Shown in pieces: positions 52,079 through 60,269 of a stretch of DNA of 64,000 nt. Each line of letters starts with the position of its first letter. Position 1 is the stretch's first letter. The translations under genes and the position numbers were made by a program. The stretch lies in contig NZ_PVBS01000005.1 of NCBI RefSeq assembly GCF_002980575.1, positions 124,001-188,000 on the forward strand. The letters are read 5' to 3'. This DNA is from Sphingobacterium gobiense. Lineage in GTDB: Bacteria; Bacteroidota; Bacteroidia; Sphingobacteriales; Sphingobacteriaceae. Under the pieces are notes generated by a model. It saw nothing but the letters and a program-made list of their open reading frames with translations, was not told where the DNA came from and did no database searches.

Positions 52079-52086
52079 CAAAAATA
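52079..52086 (-). promoter_or_regulatory. -7 box of efp
   Basis: TATTTTTG on the minus strand, 24 bases upstream of the efp ATG, fits TAnnTTTG and would give a short leader. It lies in the 47-base gap after the ABC ATPase gene. Confidence 0.5.
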
Positions 52087-52101
52087 CAAAATCTCCGCTT
52101 C

Positions 52102-52746
52102 TTATAAAAACGATAATTTCTTCTCTTTAAAAGAAATCATATTTATTTGCTCGTCACAAAAATCGTATTCTTTTTCTTGATTAGAACCTATAATTAGTAT
52201 ACGAGCTGTTCCAATCGTACGTTCAATCAAAGATAGATACCATTCTTCTCCTTCTACATCCAGATTACTCATAGGCTCGTCAAGCAGTACAATACCACTA
52301 TCGGCACAACAGGCCAATGCGAGCTTAACCCGTTGCTTCATTCCGGAAGAGAAAAAACGAATTTCTTTATCTAAGGCTTTTTCTAAATGTAACGTTCTAA
52401 CGACTTCGTCTAAATCAAACCCCGGTAGGTAGCCTTTGAATTTGAAATGAAACACAATCAACTCCTTTAATGTCAATTCTTCTATCAACTCCATATAGGG
52501 AGCAGCTAGGGTCAACTGTTGGTATATATTTTCCGGTGAGATAGATTGAGCATCTATACTTTCGTAGGCAATTTTTCCTTCACTCGGCGCAAGGCTTCCA
52601 GATATCACTTTCAACAATGTTGATTTTCCGGAGCCATTTGGTCCCAGTACTGCATATTTCTTTCCACATGAAAAGGTATAGTCAATATGGCGGAAAATCC
52701 ACTCGCTGTTATACCGTCTGCCTAAATCGTGTAAAGTTATATTCAA
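52102..52746 (-). CDS. ABC transporter ATP-binding protein
   Basis: A 214-residue single ATPase domain with Walker A GPNGSGKSTLL (about 36-46), a signature FFSSGMKQRVKLALACC with SSGMKQ in place of LSGGQ, and Walker B GIVLLDEPMSN. It begins 13 bases after lpxA, in the lipid A gene cluster, and has no permease partner nearby. A link to lipid A or envelope biogenesis is suggested only by location. Confidence 0.88.
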   Translation of the reverse strand: MNITLHDLGRRYNSEWIFRHIDYTFSCGKKYAVLGPNGSGKSTLLKVISGSLAPSEGKIAYESIDAQSISPENIYQQLTLAAPYMELIEELTLKELIVFHFKFKGYLPGFDLDEVVRTLHLEKALDKEIRFFSSGMKQRVKLALACCADSGIVLLDEPMSNLDVEGEEWYLSLIERTIGTARILIIGSNQEKEYDFCDEQINMISFKEKKLSFL

Positions 52747-52759
52747 TAAGTCCTTATTT

Positions 52760-53557
52760 TTAAAGTGTGGAAGTTCTTCCCTGATTAAAACCCTTAATTA
52801 CACCTCGATTAGAATTGCGTACAAAGGAAAGGATCTCATCACGTAACTCTGTAGGTGTAAACTCTGCTTCTACTAAGTCTAACGCTTTCGTCAGATTGCG
52901 GTGCTGGACGAACAATACCCGATAAATATCCTGAATTTCTGTAATCTCTTCGGTGCTAAATCCTCTGCGACGTAACCCGACAGAATTAATACCCGCATAA
53001 GCAATAGGCTCCCGGGCAGCTTTGATAAATGGCGGCACATCTTTTCTCACTAGCGTTCCGCCGGTTACAAATGCATGTGATCCAATTTTACAGAATTGAT
53101 GTACAGCAACCATTCCCGCGAGAACAACATAATCTCCAACAGTGATATGCCCTGCCAGCGTACTGGAATTGGAGAAGATACAGTTATTCCCCACAAAACA
53201 GTCGTGGGCAATGTGACTATAGGCTTGAATAAGACAATTTTCCCCAATTACTGTTTTGTACCTATCTTTTGTACCCCGATTAATGGTTACACATTCCCGA
53301 ATTGTAGTATTGTCTCCAATCTCTGCCGTCGTAATCTCGCCTTCAAATTTCAAATCTTGTGGTTCACCCGAAATAACGGATCCGGGGAAAATACGACAGT
53401 TTCTTCCAATACGAGCACCATTCATGATGGTAACGTTGGACCCTATCCAAGTGCCCTCTCCAATTTCTACATCCCTATGTACGGTAGAGAATGGCTCTAC
53501 CACTACGTTTTGCGCTATTTTAGCTTCGGGATGTATGTATGATAACGGTTGTATCAT
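52760..53557 (-). CDS. lpxA: UDP-N-acetylglucosamine acyltransferase
   Basis: A 265-residue left-handed beta-helix enzyme adding the 3-hydroxyacyl chain to UDP-GlcNAc, the first step of lipid A synthesis. Hexapeptide repeats fill residues 1-190; the catalytic His is in QAYSHIAHDCFVGNN, and GLRRRGFSTEEI begins the C-terminal helical part. It starts 1 base after the lpxC-fabZ stop and is co-transcribed with it. Length matches E. coli LpxA (262). Confidence 0.97.
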   Translation of the reverse strand: MIQPLSYIHPEAKIAQNVVVEPFSTVHRDVEIGEGTWIGSNVTIMNGARIGRNCRIFPGSVISGEPQDLKFEGEITTAEIGDNTTIRECVTINRGTKDRYKTVIGENCLIQAYSHIAHDCFVGNNCIFSNSSTLAGHITVGDYVVLAGMVAVHQFCKIGSHAFVTGGTLVRKDVPPFIKAAREPIAYAGINSVGLRRRGFSTEEITEIQDIYRVLFVQHRNLTKALDLVEAEFTPTELRDEILSFVRNSNRGVIKGFNQGRTSTL

Positions 53558-53558
53558 G

Positions 53559-54965
53559 TTAATTACCTTTTACTTTTACAATTTGAGCCATAAGCTCAGC
53601 CTCACTCACTACTTTGTCACCTACCATGCCTACGCCCTTCATTCTGGCAATTCCCCGACGAATAGGTTCTAGCAACTCACAACTGAAAATAATCGTATCA
53701 CCAGGAGTCACCTGATTCTTAAAACGAGCATTTTCTATTTTTAGGAACAGTGTAAGCCAATTTTCTGGATCGGGAACCGTATTTAACACTAAAATCCCAC
53801 CTGTTTGTGCCATGGCCTCGATTTGCAATACCCCCGGGAATACTGGTGCTTCAGGAAAATGTCCCATAAAAATATCTTCGTTCATCGTGACATTTTTTAA
53901 TCCTACAACGTGCGTTTCTGACAGCTCCAAAATTTTATCGACCATCAACATAGGTTGACGATGCGGTAATATTTTCATAATTTGTACCGTATCATAAACC
54001 GGTGCCATATTCGGATCGTAAACTTTTAGATTCTTACGATTCTTGTCTTTCTTGATTTCTGCTTTTATTTTCTTAGCGAAAGCCGCATTTGCAGTATGTC
54101 CCGGACGGGCAGCCATGATATGCCCTTTCAACGGACGTCCGACTAAAGCCAAGTCGCCAATCATATCCAGCAATTTATGCCGTGCAGGTTCATTTTGGTA
54201 GCGCAATTGGATATTGTTCAAAATTCCCTCATTAGCAACTTCCACTGTTTTATTAAATAATCCTGATAATTTATCCAGTTCTTCCCTACTCACCTCTTTA
54301 TCGACAATAACGATAGCATTGGATAGATCTCCTCCTTTGATTAAGTTATGGTTGACCAAGCTCTCTAATTCGTGCAAAAAACAGAATGTTCTCGAACCAG
54401 AAATTTCATTTTTAAATTCCGTGATATTACTGATAGAAGCATGTTGACTACCCAATACAGGTGAATTAAAATCAATCATACAAGTCAGGCGATAGCCATC
54501 CAACGGCATCGCTATAATTTCAACTTTTCTATCTTTCTCTACATAAACAATATTATCCTGGATTTCATAATAGTCTCTATCCGCTTCTTGATCTACCAAG
54601 CCCGTTTCTACTAACTTCTCTACAAAAATTCTGGAACTACCGTCCAAAATAGGAACTTCCGGACCATCTATTTCAATGAGAACGTTATCTACCTGAAGTC
54701 CCACCAACGCTGCCATCAAGTGTTCGATGGTGCTGATCGATGCCCCATTTTGGGAAATGGTCGTACCACGCGATGTATCGGATACATTATCTGCATCTAC
54801 AGCTACGATAGGCTCTCCATCCAGATCGATTCTTTTAAATTTATACCAATGGAACTCTGGGGCAGGCTTAATGGTCATGTTTACAGCTTTGCCTGTATGT
54901 AGTCCAATTCCTGAAATGGAAATTTCAGATTGTATCGTCCTCTGTTTTACATTCATATCTAACAT
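53559..54965 (-). CDS. lpxC/fabZ: Bifunctional UDP-3-O-acyl-N-acetylglucosamine deacetylase / 3-hydroxyacyl-ACP dehydratase
   Basis: A 468-residue fusion found in Bacteroidota. Residues 1-310 are LpxC (QSEISISGIGLHTGKAVNM, the zinc His in STIEHLMAAL, HKLLDMIGDLALVGRPLKGH, and GHTAN), which deacetylates the lipid A precursor. Residues about 320-468 are FabZ (ILPHRQPMLMVDKI, catalytic His in MGHFPEAPVFPGV, Glu in LQIEAMAQTGG), which dehydrates 3-hydroxyacyl-ACP. Joining the two couples lipid A commitment with fatty-acid elongation, which compete for the same hydroxyacyl-ACP. It lies between lpxD and lpxA. Confidence 0.97.
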   Translation of the reverse strand: MLDMNVKQRTIQSEISISGIGLHTGKAVNMTIKPAPEFHWYKFKRIDLDGEPIVAVDADNVSDTSRGTTISQNGASISTIEHLMAALVGLQVDNVLIEIDGPEVPILDGSSRIFVEKLVETGLVDQEADRDYYEIQDNIVYVEKDRKVEIIAMPLDGYRLTCMIDFNSPVLGSQHASISNITEFKNEISGSRTFCFLHELESLVNHNLIKGGDLSNAIVIVDKEVSREELDKLSGLFNKTVEVANEGILNNIQLRYQNEPARHKLLDMIGDLALVGRPLKGHIMAARPGHTANAAFAKKIKAEIKKDKNRKNLKVYDPNMAPVYDTVQIMKILPHRQPMLMVDKILELSETHVVGLKNVTMNEDIFMGHFPEAPVFPGVLQIEAMAQTGGILVLNTVPDPENWLTLFLKIENARFKNQVTPGDTIIFSCELLEPIRRGIARMKGVGMVGDKVVSEAELMAQIVKVKGN

Positions 54966-54979
54966 TCTATTTAGGAAAT

Positions 54980-56023
54980 TTATCGATTTTCGTTATAGAG
55001 TTCTTTAAGACGAGCTTCCAATTCCGCAACACGTTGTTCTAGTGCAGGCAATTTGCTATAAATGACGTGCGAACGTAGGTTACTGTTATAGGGCATGGCC
55101 GGCGAACCACCCCATTTCTTATTTTCTTGGCCTATAGATCTATTAACCCCTGATTGGGCTTGAATTTGTGATCCCGTTGCTACTTGAATATGTCCCACTA
55201 CGCCCACTTGTCCACCCAAGACGACGTGCTCTCCAATCTTCGTGCTTCCAGAAATGCCTGTTTGTGCGGCTGCTACGGTATTGGCGCCGATTTCTACATT
55301 ATGGGCTATTTGTATGAGGTTATCTAATTTCACCCCTTTTCGAATGATTGTAGAACCAAGTGTTGCTCGGTCAATTACCGTATTAGCGCCAATCTCCACA
55401 TGATCTTCAATGACTACGTTTCCAATTTGGGGCACTTTACTATAAGTACCGTCTTTTTGCGGAGCAAAACCAAATCCATCACTGCCTACAATTACACCGC
55501 TATGAAGTACCACGTTGTTTCCAATTTTACTATCGTGATAAATTCTAACGCCCGGATAAACTATCGTATTATTTCCAATAATAACGCCGTCTCCGATGTA
55601 TACTTGGGGATATATCTTCACCTGATCGCCAATGACGACATCTCGTCCGACATAAGAAAAAGCACCGAAATATAAATCTTGCCCTATACTTGCCGATTCG
55701 TGGATGAAAGAAGGCTCTTCAATCCCACTGCGTTCGTTACGCAACTGATCATAAACACGCAAAAGTTCGGAAAAAGCGGAATATGCGTCTTTAACACGAA
55801 TTAAACTAATGTTGACAGGTTTAGTCAACTGCAGGTCCTCATTAATGATAACAACGGACGCATTTGTCTCATAAAGGAAATGTTCGTATTTTGGGTTTGA
55901 CAGAAAAGCTAATGCCCCCTCTTCACCCTCTTCAATCTTAGCCAGCTGATTTACAAGAACATCAGGATTTCCTTCAACGTATCCGTTCAATAATGTTGCT
56001 ATTTGATTTGCAGTAAATTGCAT
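54980..56023 (-). CDS. lpxD: UDP-3-O-acylglucosamine N-acyltransferase
   Basis: A 347-residue trimeric acyltransferase that adds the second hydroxyacyl chain to the lipid A precursor. An N-terminal uridine-binding domain (about 1-105), hexapeptide repeats (about 110-300) with the catalytic His in DNLIQIAHNVEIG, and a C-terminal helix (about 320-347) are visible. It leads the lpxD-lpxC/fabZ-lpxA-ABC operon and is 14 bases upstream of lpxC. Its promoter box lies only 4 bases before the ATG. Confidence 0.97.
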   Translation of the reverse strand: MQFTANQIATLLNGYVEGNPDVLVNQLAKIEEGEEGALAFLSNPKYEHFLYETNASVVIINEDLQLTKPVNISLIRVKDAYSAFSELLRVYDQLRNERSGIEEPSFIHESASIGQDLYFGAFSYVGRDVVIGDQVKIYPQVYIGDGVIIGNNTIVYPGVRIYHDSKIGNNVVLHSGVIVGSDGFGFAPQKDGTYSKVPQIGNVVIEDHVEIGANTVIDRATLGSTIIRKGVKLDNLIQIAHNVEIGANTVAAAQTGISGSTKIGEHVVLGGQVGVVGHIQVATGSQIQAQSGVNRSIGQENKKWGGSPAMPYNSNLRSHVIYSKLPALEQRVAELEARLKELYNENR

Positions 56024-56027
56024 CTTA

Positions 56028-56035
56028 CAAATGTA
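56028..56035 (-). promoter_or_regulatory. -7 box immediately before lpxD
   Basis: TACATTTG on the minus strand ends 4 bases before the lpxD ATG, implying a leaderless or nearly leaderless transcript if active. It lies inside the 24-base gap from the HD gene, so the lpx operon can be transcribed separately. Confidence 0.5.
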
Positions 56036-56047
56036 TACTTTTTCTTA

Positions 56048-57310
56048 CTATTTTTTTGAGAAATTATTCCCCTCATCCAGCGGGTGTCCTATTTCTTTTG
56101 GATAGGAAATGGCAAACTTAACCACGCGCTTTGCCAACGCCTCTATATTCGAAACATCCGAGGCTTCCGTAATATCCTGAACATAGCCACGGTTGTTTAT
56201 GATTTTAATTGTATTATGCTGTGTATCGTAAGCACTGTTTTGGATCACTTGCGTATACACGAAGTAATCAACTTCGCTTTCTTCCAAATCGAAATAATTT
56301 TTCACTTTTTCGCGTATCATATCCACATCTGTTTGTAAAAACGGCGTATTTCTGAGTTCTGTACGTGGAAGATCTCTGTCCATCAATTTTCGACACAGTG
56401 TACGTAATATTTTGTCTTCATCATATACCCATTCTTTCAAAGCTGACATGATATCGGTATCGTCTAAACGGGTAAACCACGCTAAATGACGAATATCCGC
56501 TAAGAAATTTTGATGGTTAATTTTATTTTTCAAAAAATGGCCTAAGGCCGTTGTGGCAAATAGGACGTGCCCTTGTGCCGCCAGTTCTTTAGCACGATAA
56601 AGAATCTTAATAAGCATTTGTTCTGCGCTGACAACCGTTTTATGCAGATAAACTTGCCAATACATAAGACGACGAGCAATTAAGAATTTTTCGATAGAAT
56701 AAATTCCTTTTGCTTCCACGACCAACTCGCCCTCCTCCACATTCAGCATCGTTATAATACGATCAAAAGAAATAACGCCTTCCGACACTCCCGTAAAAAA
56801 GCTATCGCGGTTTAAATAATCCATACGGTCCATATCCAATTGGCTGGACACTAATTGATGAAAAAACTTTCTAGGATAATGATCGTTAAAAATGGTAATC
56901 GCTAAGGATAGCCTCCCTTCGAACTCTTCGTTCAGTTTATCCATCAACAGGGACGAAAGCATTTCATGAGAAACACCCTCAATAAGTGTATGTTCTAACG
57001 AATGTGAAAAAGGCCCGTGACCTATATCGTGCAGCAATATCGCGATCAGCACGGCTTCTTCCTCCTCATAGCTAATAGACACATCTTTGTTACGAAGTGT
57101 ATCAATTGCCGACGACATGAGATGCATAGCGCCAATGGCGTGTTGAAAACGCGTGTGAAGTGCTCCTGGATACACCAAATGCGTCATGCTAACTTGCTTG
57201 ATAAACCGCAGCCTTTGCAAGTATGGATGTTGAATAAGATCGAAAATAAAAGCCGACGGAATAGAAACAAATCCGTAGACAGGGTCGTTAATTATCTTTT
57301 TCTTATTCAA
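56048..57310 (-). CDS. HD-domain phosphohydrolase
   Basis: A 420-residue protein with an HD catalytic domain in its N-terminal third: RFQHAIGAMHLMSSAI provides the first His, ILLHDIGHGPFSHSLEHTL the HD pair and following His residues. The family relates to dGTPases and the SAMHD1 type of dNTP triphosphohydrolases. It is commonly encoded next to lpxD in Bacteroidota. The biochemical substrate is not known. A promoter box about 300 bases upstream (57610) suggests a long leader overlapping the divergent porX leader. Confidence 0.88.
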   Translation of the reverse strand: MNKKKIINDPVYGFVSIPSAFIFDLIQHPYLQRLRFIKQVSMTHLVYPGALHTRFQHAIGAMHLMSSAIDTLRNKDVSISYEEEEAVLIAILLHDIGHGPFSHSLEHTLIEGVSHEMLSSLLMDKLNEEFEGRLSLAITIFNDHYPRKFFHQLVSSQLDMDRMDYLNRDSFFTGVSEGVISFDRIITMLNVEEGELVVEAKGIYSIEKFLIARRLMYWQVYLHKTVVSAEQMLIKILYRAKELAAQGHVLFATTALGHFLKNKINHQNFLADIRHLAWFTRLDDTDIMSALKEWVYDEDKILRTLCRKLMDRDLPRTELRNTPFLQTDVDMIREKVKNYFDLEESEVDYFVYTQVIQNSAYDTQHNTIKIINNRGYVQDITEASDVSNIEALAKRVVKFAISYPKEIGHPLDEGNNFSKK

Positions 57311-57386
57311 CTTTACGCTATGATGTTAATTATTATCTTTAAATTTCATCCATCTATTTTCTTTTCAATGGCTGATGAGAGCTAGA

Positions 57387-57438
57387 ACAAATTCATTTCA
57401 TATGCTTATAATTATATTGTATATAAAAATGAATTTGT
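57387..57438 (+). repeat. AT-rich hairpin repeat family 2, copy B (promoter-carrying)
   Basis: Arms ACAAATTCATTTCATATGC (57387-57405) and GTATATAAAAATGAATTTGT (57419-57438) pair around a 13-base loop. The block 57412-57436 matches 11301-11325 of copy A at 23 of 25 bases, and similarity continues through the TAnnTTTG box to 57448. Confidence 0.7.
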
Positions 57439-57447
57439 CTATGTTTG
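57417..57447 (+). promoter_or_regulatory. Rightward promoter at the edge of hairpin repeat copy B
   Basis: TTG (57417-57419), a 20-base spacer and TATGTTTG (57440-57447) fit the consensus with the same spacing as copy A. It would transcribe toward porX with a leader of about 195 bases. Confidence 0.6.
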
Positions 57448-57609
57448 AGACACGAACGAGCGCTTTTCAACAAACAACTACATCGTAGTCGCAAAAGAGT
57501 TCAAAGGTAGTCATATATGAGGACAAACTCTTTCTATTTCAACATAGCAGTTCATCTCTCTTTCTTTTTCCCTCGGTGCTTAATCGCCTTCGGATGTCTA
57601 AATTAAGCG

Positions 57610-57617
57610 CAAAGATA
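57610..57617 (-). promoter_or_regulatory. Leftward -7 box, probable HD-gene promoter
   Basis: TATCTTTG on the minus strand fits TAnnTTTG. No well-placed TTG was seen. Transcription from here would give the HD gene a leader of about 290 bases. Confidence 0.4.
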
Positions 57618-57649
57618 AGGAGAATGAAGTTAATTAATGTTAAAAATAC

Positions 57650-59206
57650 ATGATACAAAAAATACATATACTGTGGGCTGATGATGAAATTGAGTTTTTA
57701 AGGCCACACATCCTATTATTGGAAGAGAGAGGTTATCGCGTGAAAACCGTTAATAACGGTAACGATGCGGTGGATGCTTTTCAAAACGAGCCCTTTGACC
57801 TTGTTTTTCTAGATGAGAATATGCCTGGTAAAACGGGACTGGAAACACTTGTCATATTAAAAACCATTAATCCAACCATCCCTACGGTACTAGTAACGAA
57901 GAACGAAGAGGAACATCTGATGGAGGACGCGATTGGTTCCAAAATAGACGATTATCTAATTAAACCTGTCAATCCCAAACAAATCCTCTTGACCATAAAA
58001 AAATTCACCGAGAATAAACGACTGGTCAGTGAAAAGACTTCTATGGCTTATCAACAGGAATTCCGGAATCTTGGGATGACCATCAATGATGACCTAAATT
58101 ATAAACAGTGGGTAGAGGCTTATCGTAAACTTATTTATTGGGAACTTTCTTTGCAGAAGCTGGAAGATGCAGGTATGCACGAAATTCTCACGATGCAAAA
58201 ATCTGACGCCAACACACTGTTTTCCAAGTTTATAGAAAAAAATTATTTAAACTGGATACAAAACAAGGAAGAAGGCCCAATTCAATCACATCATGTGTTT
58301 AAAAACAAAGTATTCCCCCATCTAGACAAGGAACGACCTACTTTTTTCTTCTTAATTGATAACTTGCGGTACGATCAATGGAAAGTGATCAACGAAGTCA
58401 TAACAGACTATTATCGGTTGGAGGAAGAAGATGCCTACTATAGCATCTTACCAACGGCCACTCAGTACGCAAGAAATGCGATCTTCAGCGGTTTAACACC
58501 CTTGGAAATGGAAAAAAGATTTCCCGATTTTTGGCAAAACGATGATGATGAGGGAGGTAAAAACTTATATGAAGATAAATTCTTAGCAGATCAAATCAAT
58601 CGCATCTATCGTCGGGATTTAAGACATTCCTATCACAAAATAATCACATTAAGCCAAGGAAGAGATATTGTTGAGTCGATGAATAACCTAATGCAATACG
58701 ATTTAAACGTCTTAGTTTACAACTTTGTCGATATGCTGTCGCACGCCCGCACAGATATGGCTATGATTCGGGAATTGGCAAATGACGAAAGGGCCTATCG
58801 TTCATTAACGCTATCCTGGTTTGAGCATTCTCCACTGTTGGACGCTTTAAAATGGCTCGCACAGCGAAATGTACGCGTTATCGTCACGACCGACCATGGC
58901 ACTATACGGGTTAAAAAACCGAGTAAGATTATTGGCGACAGAAATACAAATACGAACTTGCGGTACAAGCAAGGGAGAAATTTGAATTATAAAAACAAAG
59001 AAGTGTTTGTAATCAAAAACCCACATGACGCACAACTTCCTAAACTTCATGTGAGCTCAACATTTGTGTTTGCCAAAGATGATTATTTCTTTGTCTACCC
59101 TAATAACTATAATCATTTTGTTAACTACTATAACGAAACGTTTCAACACGGGGGTGTCTCTTTAGAAGAGATGATCATTCCATACGCGGTTTACACACCT
59201 AAATAA
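57650..59206 (+). CDS. porX: PorX, response regulator fused to a PglZ/alkaline-phosphatase-like domain
   Basis: A 518-residue two-part protein. Residues 1-125 are a receiver domain (LWADDEIEFL acidic pocket, phospho-acceptor Asp55 in LVFLDENMPG, Lys in YLIKPVNP). A helical linker follows to about 200, then a PglZ/alkaline-phosphatase-superfamily domain (FFFLIDNLRYDQWKVI with metal Asp, NFVDMLSHARTDM, TTDHGTIRV). This is PorX, which with the sensor PorY controls the type IX secretion system and gliding in Bacteroidota; its effector domain hydrolyses oligonucleotides. PorY and the ECF factor SigP are usually unlinked; an ECF gene does lie three genes downstream here. Confidence 0.95.
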   Translation: MIQKIHILWADDEIEFLRPHILLLEERGYRVKTVNNGNDAVDAFQNEPFDLVFLDENMPGKTGLETLVILKTINPTIPTVLVTKNEEEHLMEDAIGSKIDDYLIKPVNPKQILLTIKKFTENKRLVSEKTSMAYQQEFRNLGMTINDDLNYKQWVEAYRKLIYWELSLQKLEDAGMHEILTMQKSDANTLFSKFIEKNYLNWIQNKEEGPIQSHHVFKNKVFPHLDKERPTFFFLIDNLRYDQWKVINEVITDYYRLEEEDAYYSILPTATQYARNAIFSGLTPLEMEKRFPDFWQNDDDEGGKNLYEDKFLADQINRIYRRDLRHSYHKIITLSQGRDIVESMNNLMQYDLNVLVYNFVDMLSHARTDMAMIRELANDERAYRSLTLSWFEHSPLLDALKWLAQRNVRVIVTTDHGTIRVKKPSKIIGDRNTNTNLRYKQGRNLNYKNKEVFVIKNPHDAQLPKLHVSSTFVFAKDDYFFVYPNNYNHFVNYYNETFQHGGVSLEEMIIPYAVYTPK

Positions 59207-59240
59207 TAGCTTCATCACCTTTAAAGAACAATTTAGTAAG

Positions 59241-59654
59241 ATGACAATTGTCGTGAATAATCTTCAAGAACTGGACATTGCTGCTCAACAGATACTGTCC
59301 GATTTCCCAAATGACAGGATTTTTTTGCTTTATGGCAACATGGGGGCGGGTAAGACAACACTAGTCAATTCCTTTTGCAGGGCGCTAGGCGTGACTGATA
59401 ACACGAGTAGTCCCACATTTTCAATTGTCAATGAATACAATTCATCCCATGGCCCGATATATCATTTTGATTTTTATCGCTTAAAGCGTGAAGAAGAAGC
59501 GCTGGATATGGGGTACGAGGAGTATTTTTATACAGATGCTTATTGCTTTGTAGAATGGCCGGAAAAAATCCCCAATCTCCTTCCGGAAGGATCCCGCCAG
59601 ATAACGCTTGCCGTTTCGTCAACGAATAACACGAGAAAGATCATAATAAAATAA
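59241..59654 (+). CDS. tsaE: tRNA threonylcarbamoyladenosine biosynthesis ATPase
   Basis: A 137-residue P-loop ATPase needed with TsaB and TsaD for the t6A modification at position 37 of ANN-decoding tRNAs. Walker A is LLYGNMGAGKTTLVNSFC (about 32-49), followed by SPTFSIVNEY and YHFDFYRL, and the C-terminal CFVEWPEKIPNLLP. Length is normal. It follows porX by 34 bases and is probably co-transcribed. Confidence 0.96.
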   Translation: MTIVVNNLQELDIAAQQILSDFPNDRIFLLYGNMGAGKTTLVNSFCRALGVTDNTSSPTFSIVNEYNSSHGPIYHFDFYRLKREEEALDMGYEEYFYTDAYCFVEWPEKIPNLLPEGSRQITLAVSSTNNTRKIIIK

Positions 59655-59693
59655 ATTTCTTTTTCGTGCAACCTTTGTACAATTATCATCGTC

Positions 59694-60269
59694 TTGTTAT
59701 TAAAGACTAATCTGAAATTGGATAACGCGAACTTAGATACCTTATGGAATGCCTGTCTAGCGGGAAACCGCAAGGCGCAGTTTCAATTGTATCAAATGTT
59801 ATCCGCTCGGATGTTTGGGGTGTGTCTACGTTATGCACAGTATGAGTCGGAAGCAGAGGAAATTCTCCAGGCTGGATTCATTAAGGTATTCACAAAAGGA
59901 CAGCTATTTGACAATAAGGGTTCATTAGAGGGGTGGATTCGTAAAATCATGGTCAACACGGCCATTGAATTACACCGGAACAAGAGCAAACATGGTTTTG
60001 AACCACTTACGTTCGATTATCCAGTGGCCGATAGTCGCTCTGGAAGCGACGAAAACCTGCAGTATAAAGATTTGTTGGCTATGGTGACAACACTTCCATT
60101 AGGTTACCGAACAGTCTTTAACCTCTACGTGATCGAGGGCTACTCGCATAAAGAAATTGCCCAAATGCTATCCATTAGTGAGGGCAGTTCCAAATCACAA
60201 CTGTCCAGGGCGCGACAATGGCTTAAAGAGAAATTGATGAAAATTGAAAATATCGGTTATGAACGATAA
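59694..60269 (+). CDS. ECF RNA polymerase sigma factor
   Basis: A 191-residue sigma-70 family protein with region 2 (about 25-95; CLAGNRKAQFQLYQMLSARM, AEEILQAGFIKVF) and region 4 (about 130-180; LPLGYRTVFNLYVIEGYSHK, EIAQMLSISEGSSKSQLSRA). Translation seems to start at TTG 59694, since no ATG gives an intact region 2. The next gene overlaps it by 11 bases and encodes a single-pass membrane protein, the usual sigma/anti-sigma layout. It is unlike the FecI-type factor at 11396. Confidence 0.9.
   Translation: MLLKTNLKLDNANLDTLWNACLAGNRKAQFQLYQMLSARMFGVCLRYAQYESEAEEILQAGFIKVFTKGQLFDNKGSLEGWIRKIMVNTAIELHRNKSKHGFEPLTFDYPVADSRSGSDENLQYKDLLAMVTTLPLGYRTVFNLYVIEGYSHKEIAQMLSISEGSSKSQLSRARQWLKEKLMKIENIGYER

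Larger units (their letters stand above)
57311..57649. other. 339-base divergent control region (HD gene / porX)
   Basis: No gene is seen. It contains hairpin repeat family 2 copy B with a rightward promoter (57387-57447) and, further right, a leftward promoter box at 57610-57617. The two transcripts would overlap by about 150 bases at their 5' ends. A further inverted pair GCTTAAT / ATTAAGC brackets 57578-57608. Confidence 0.6.
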
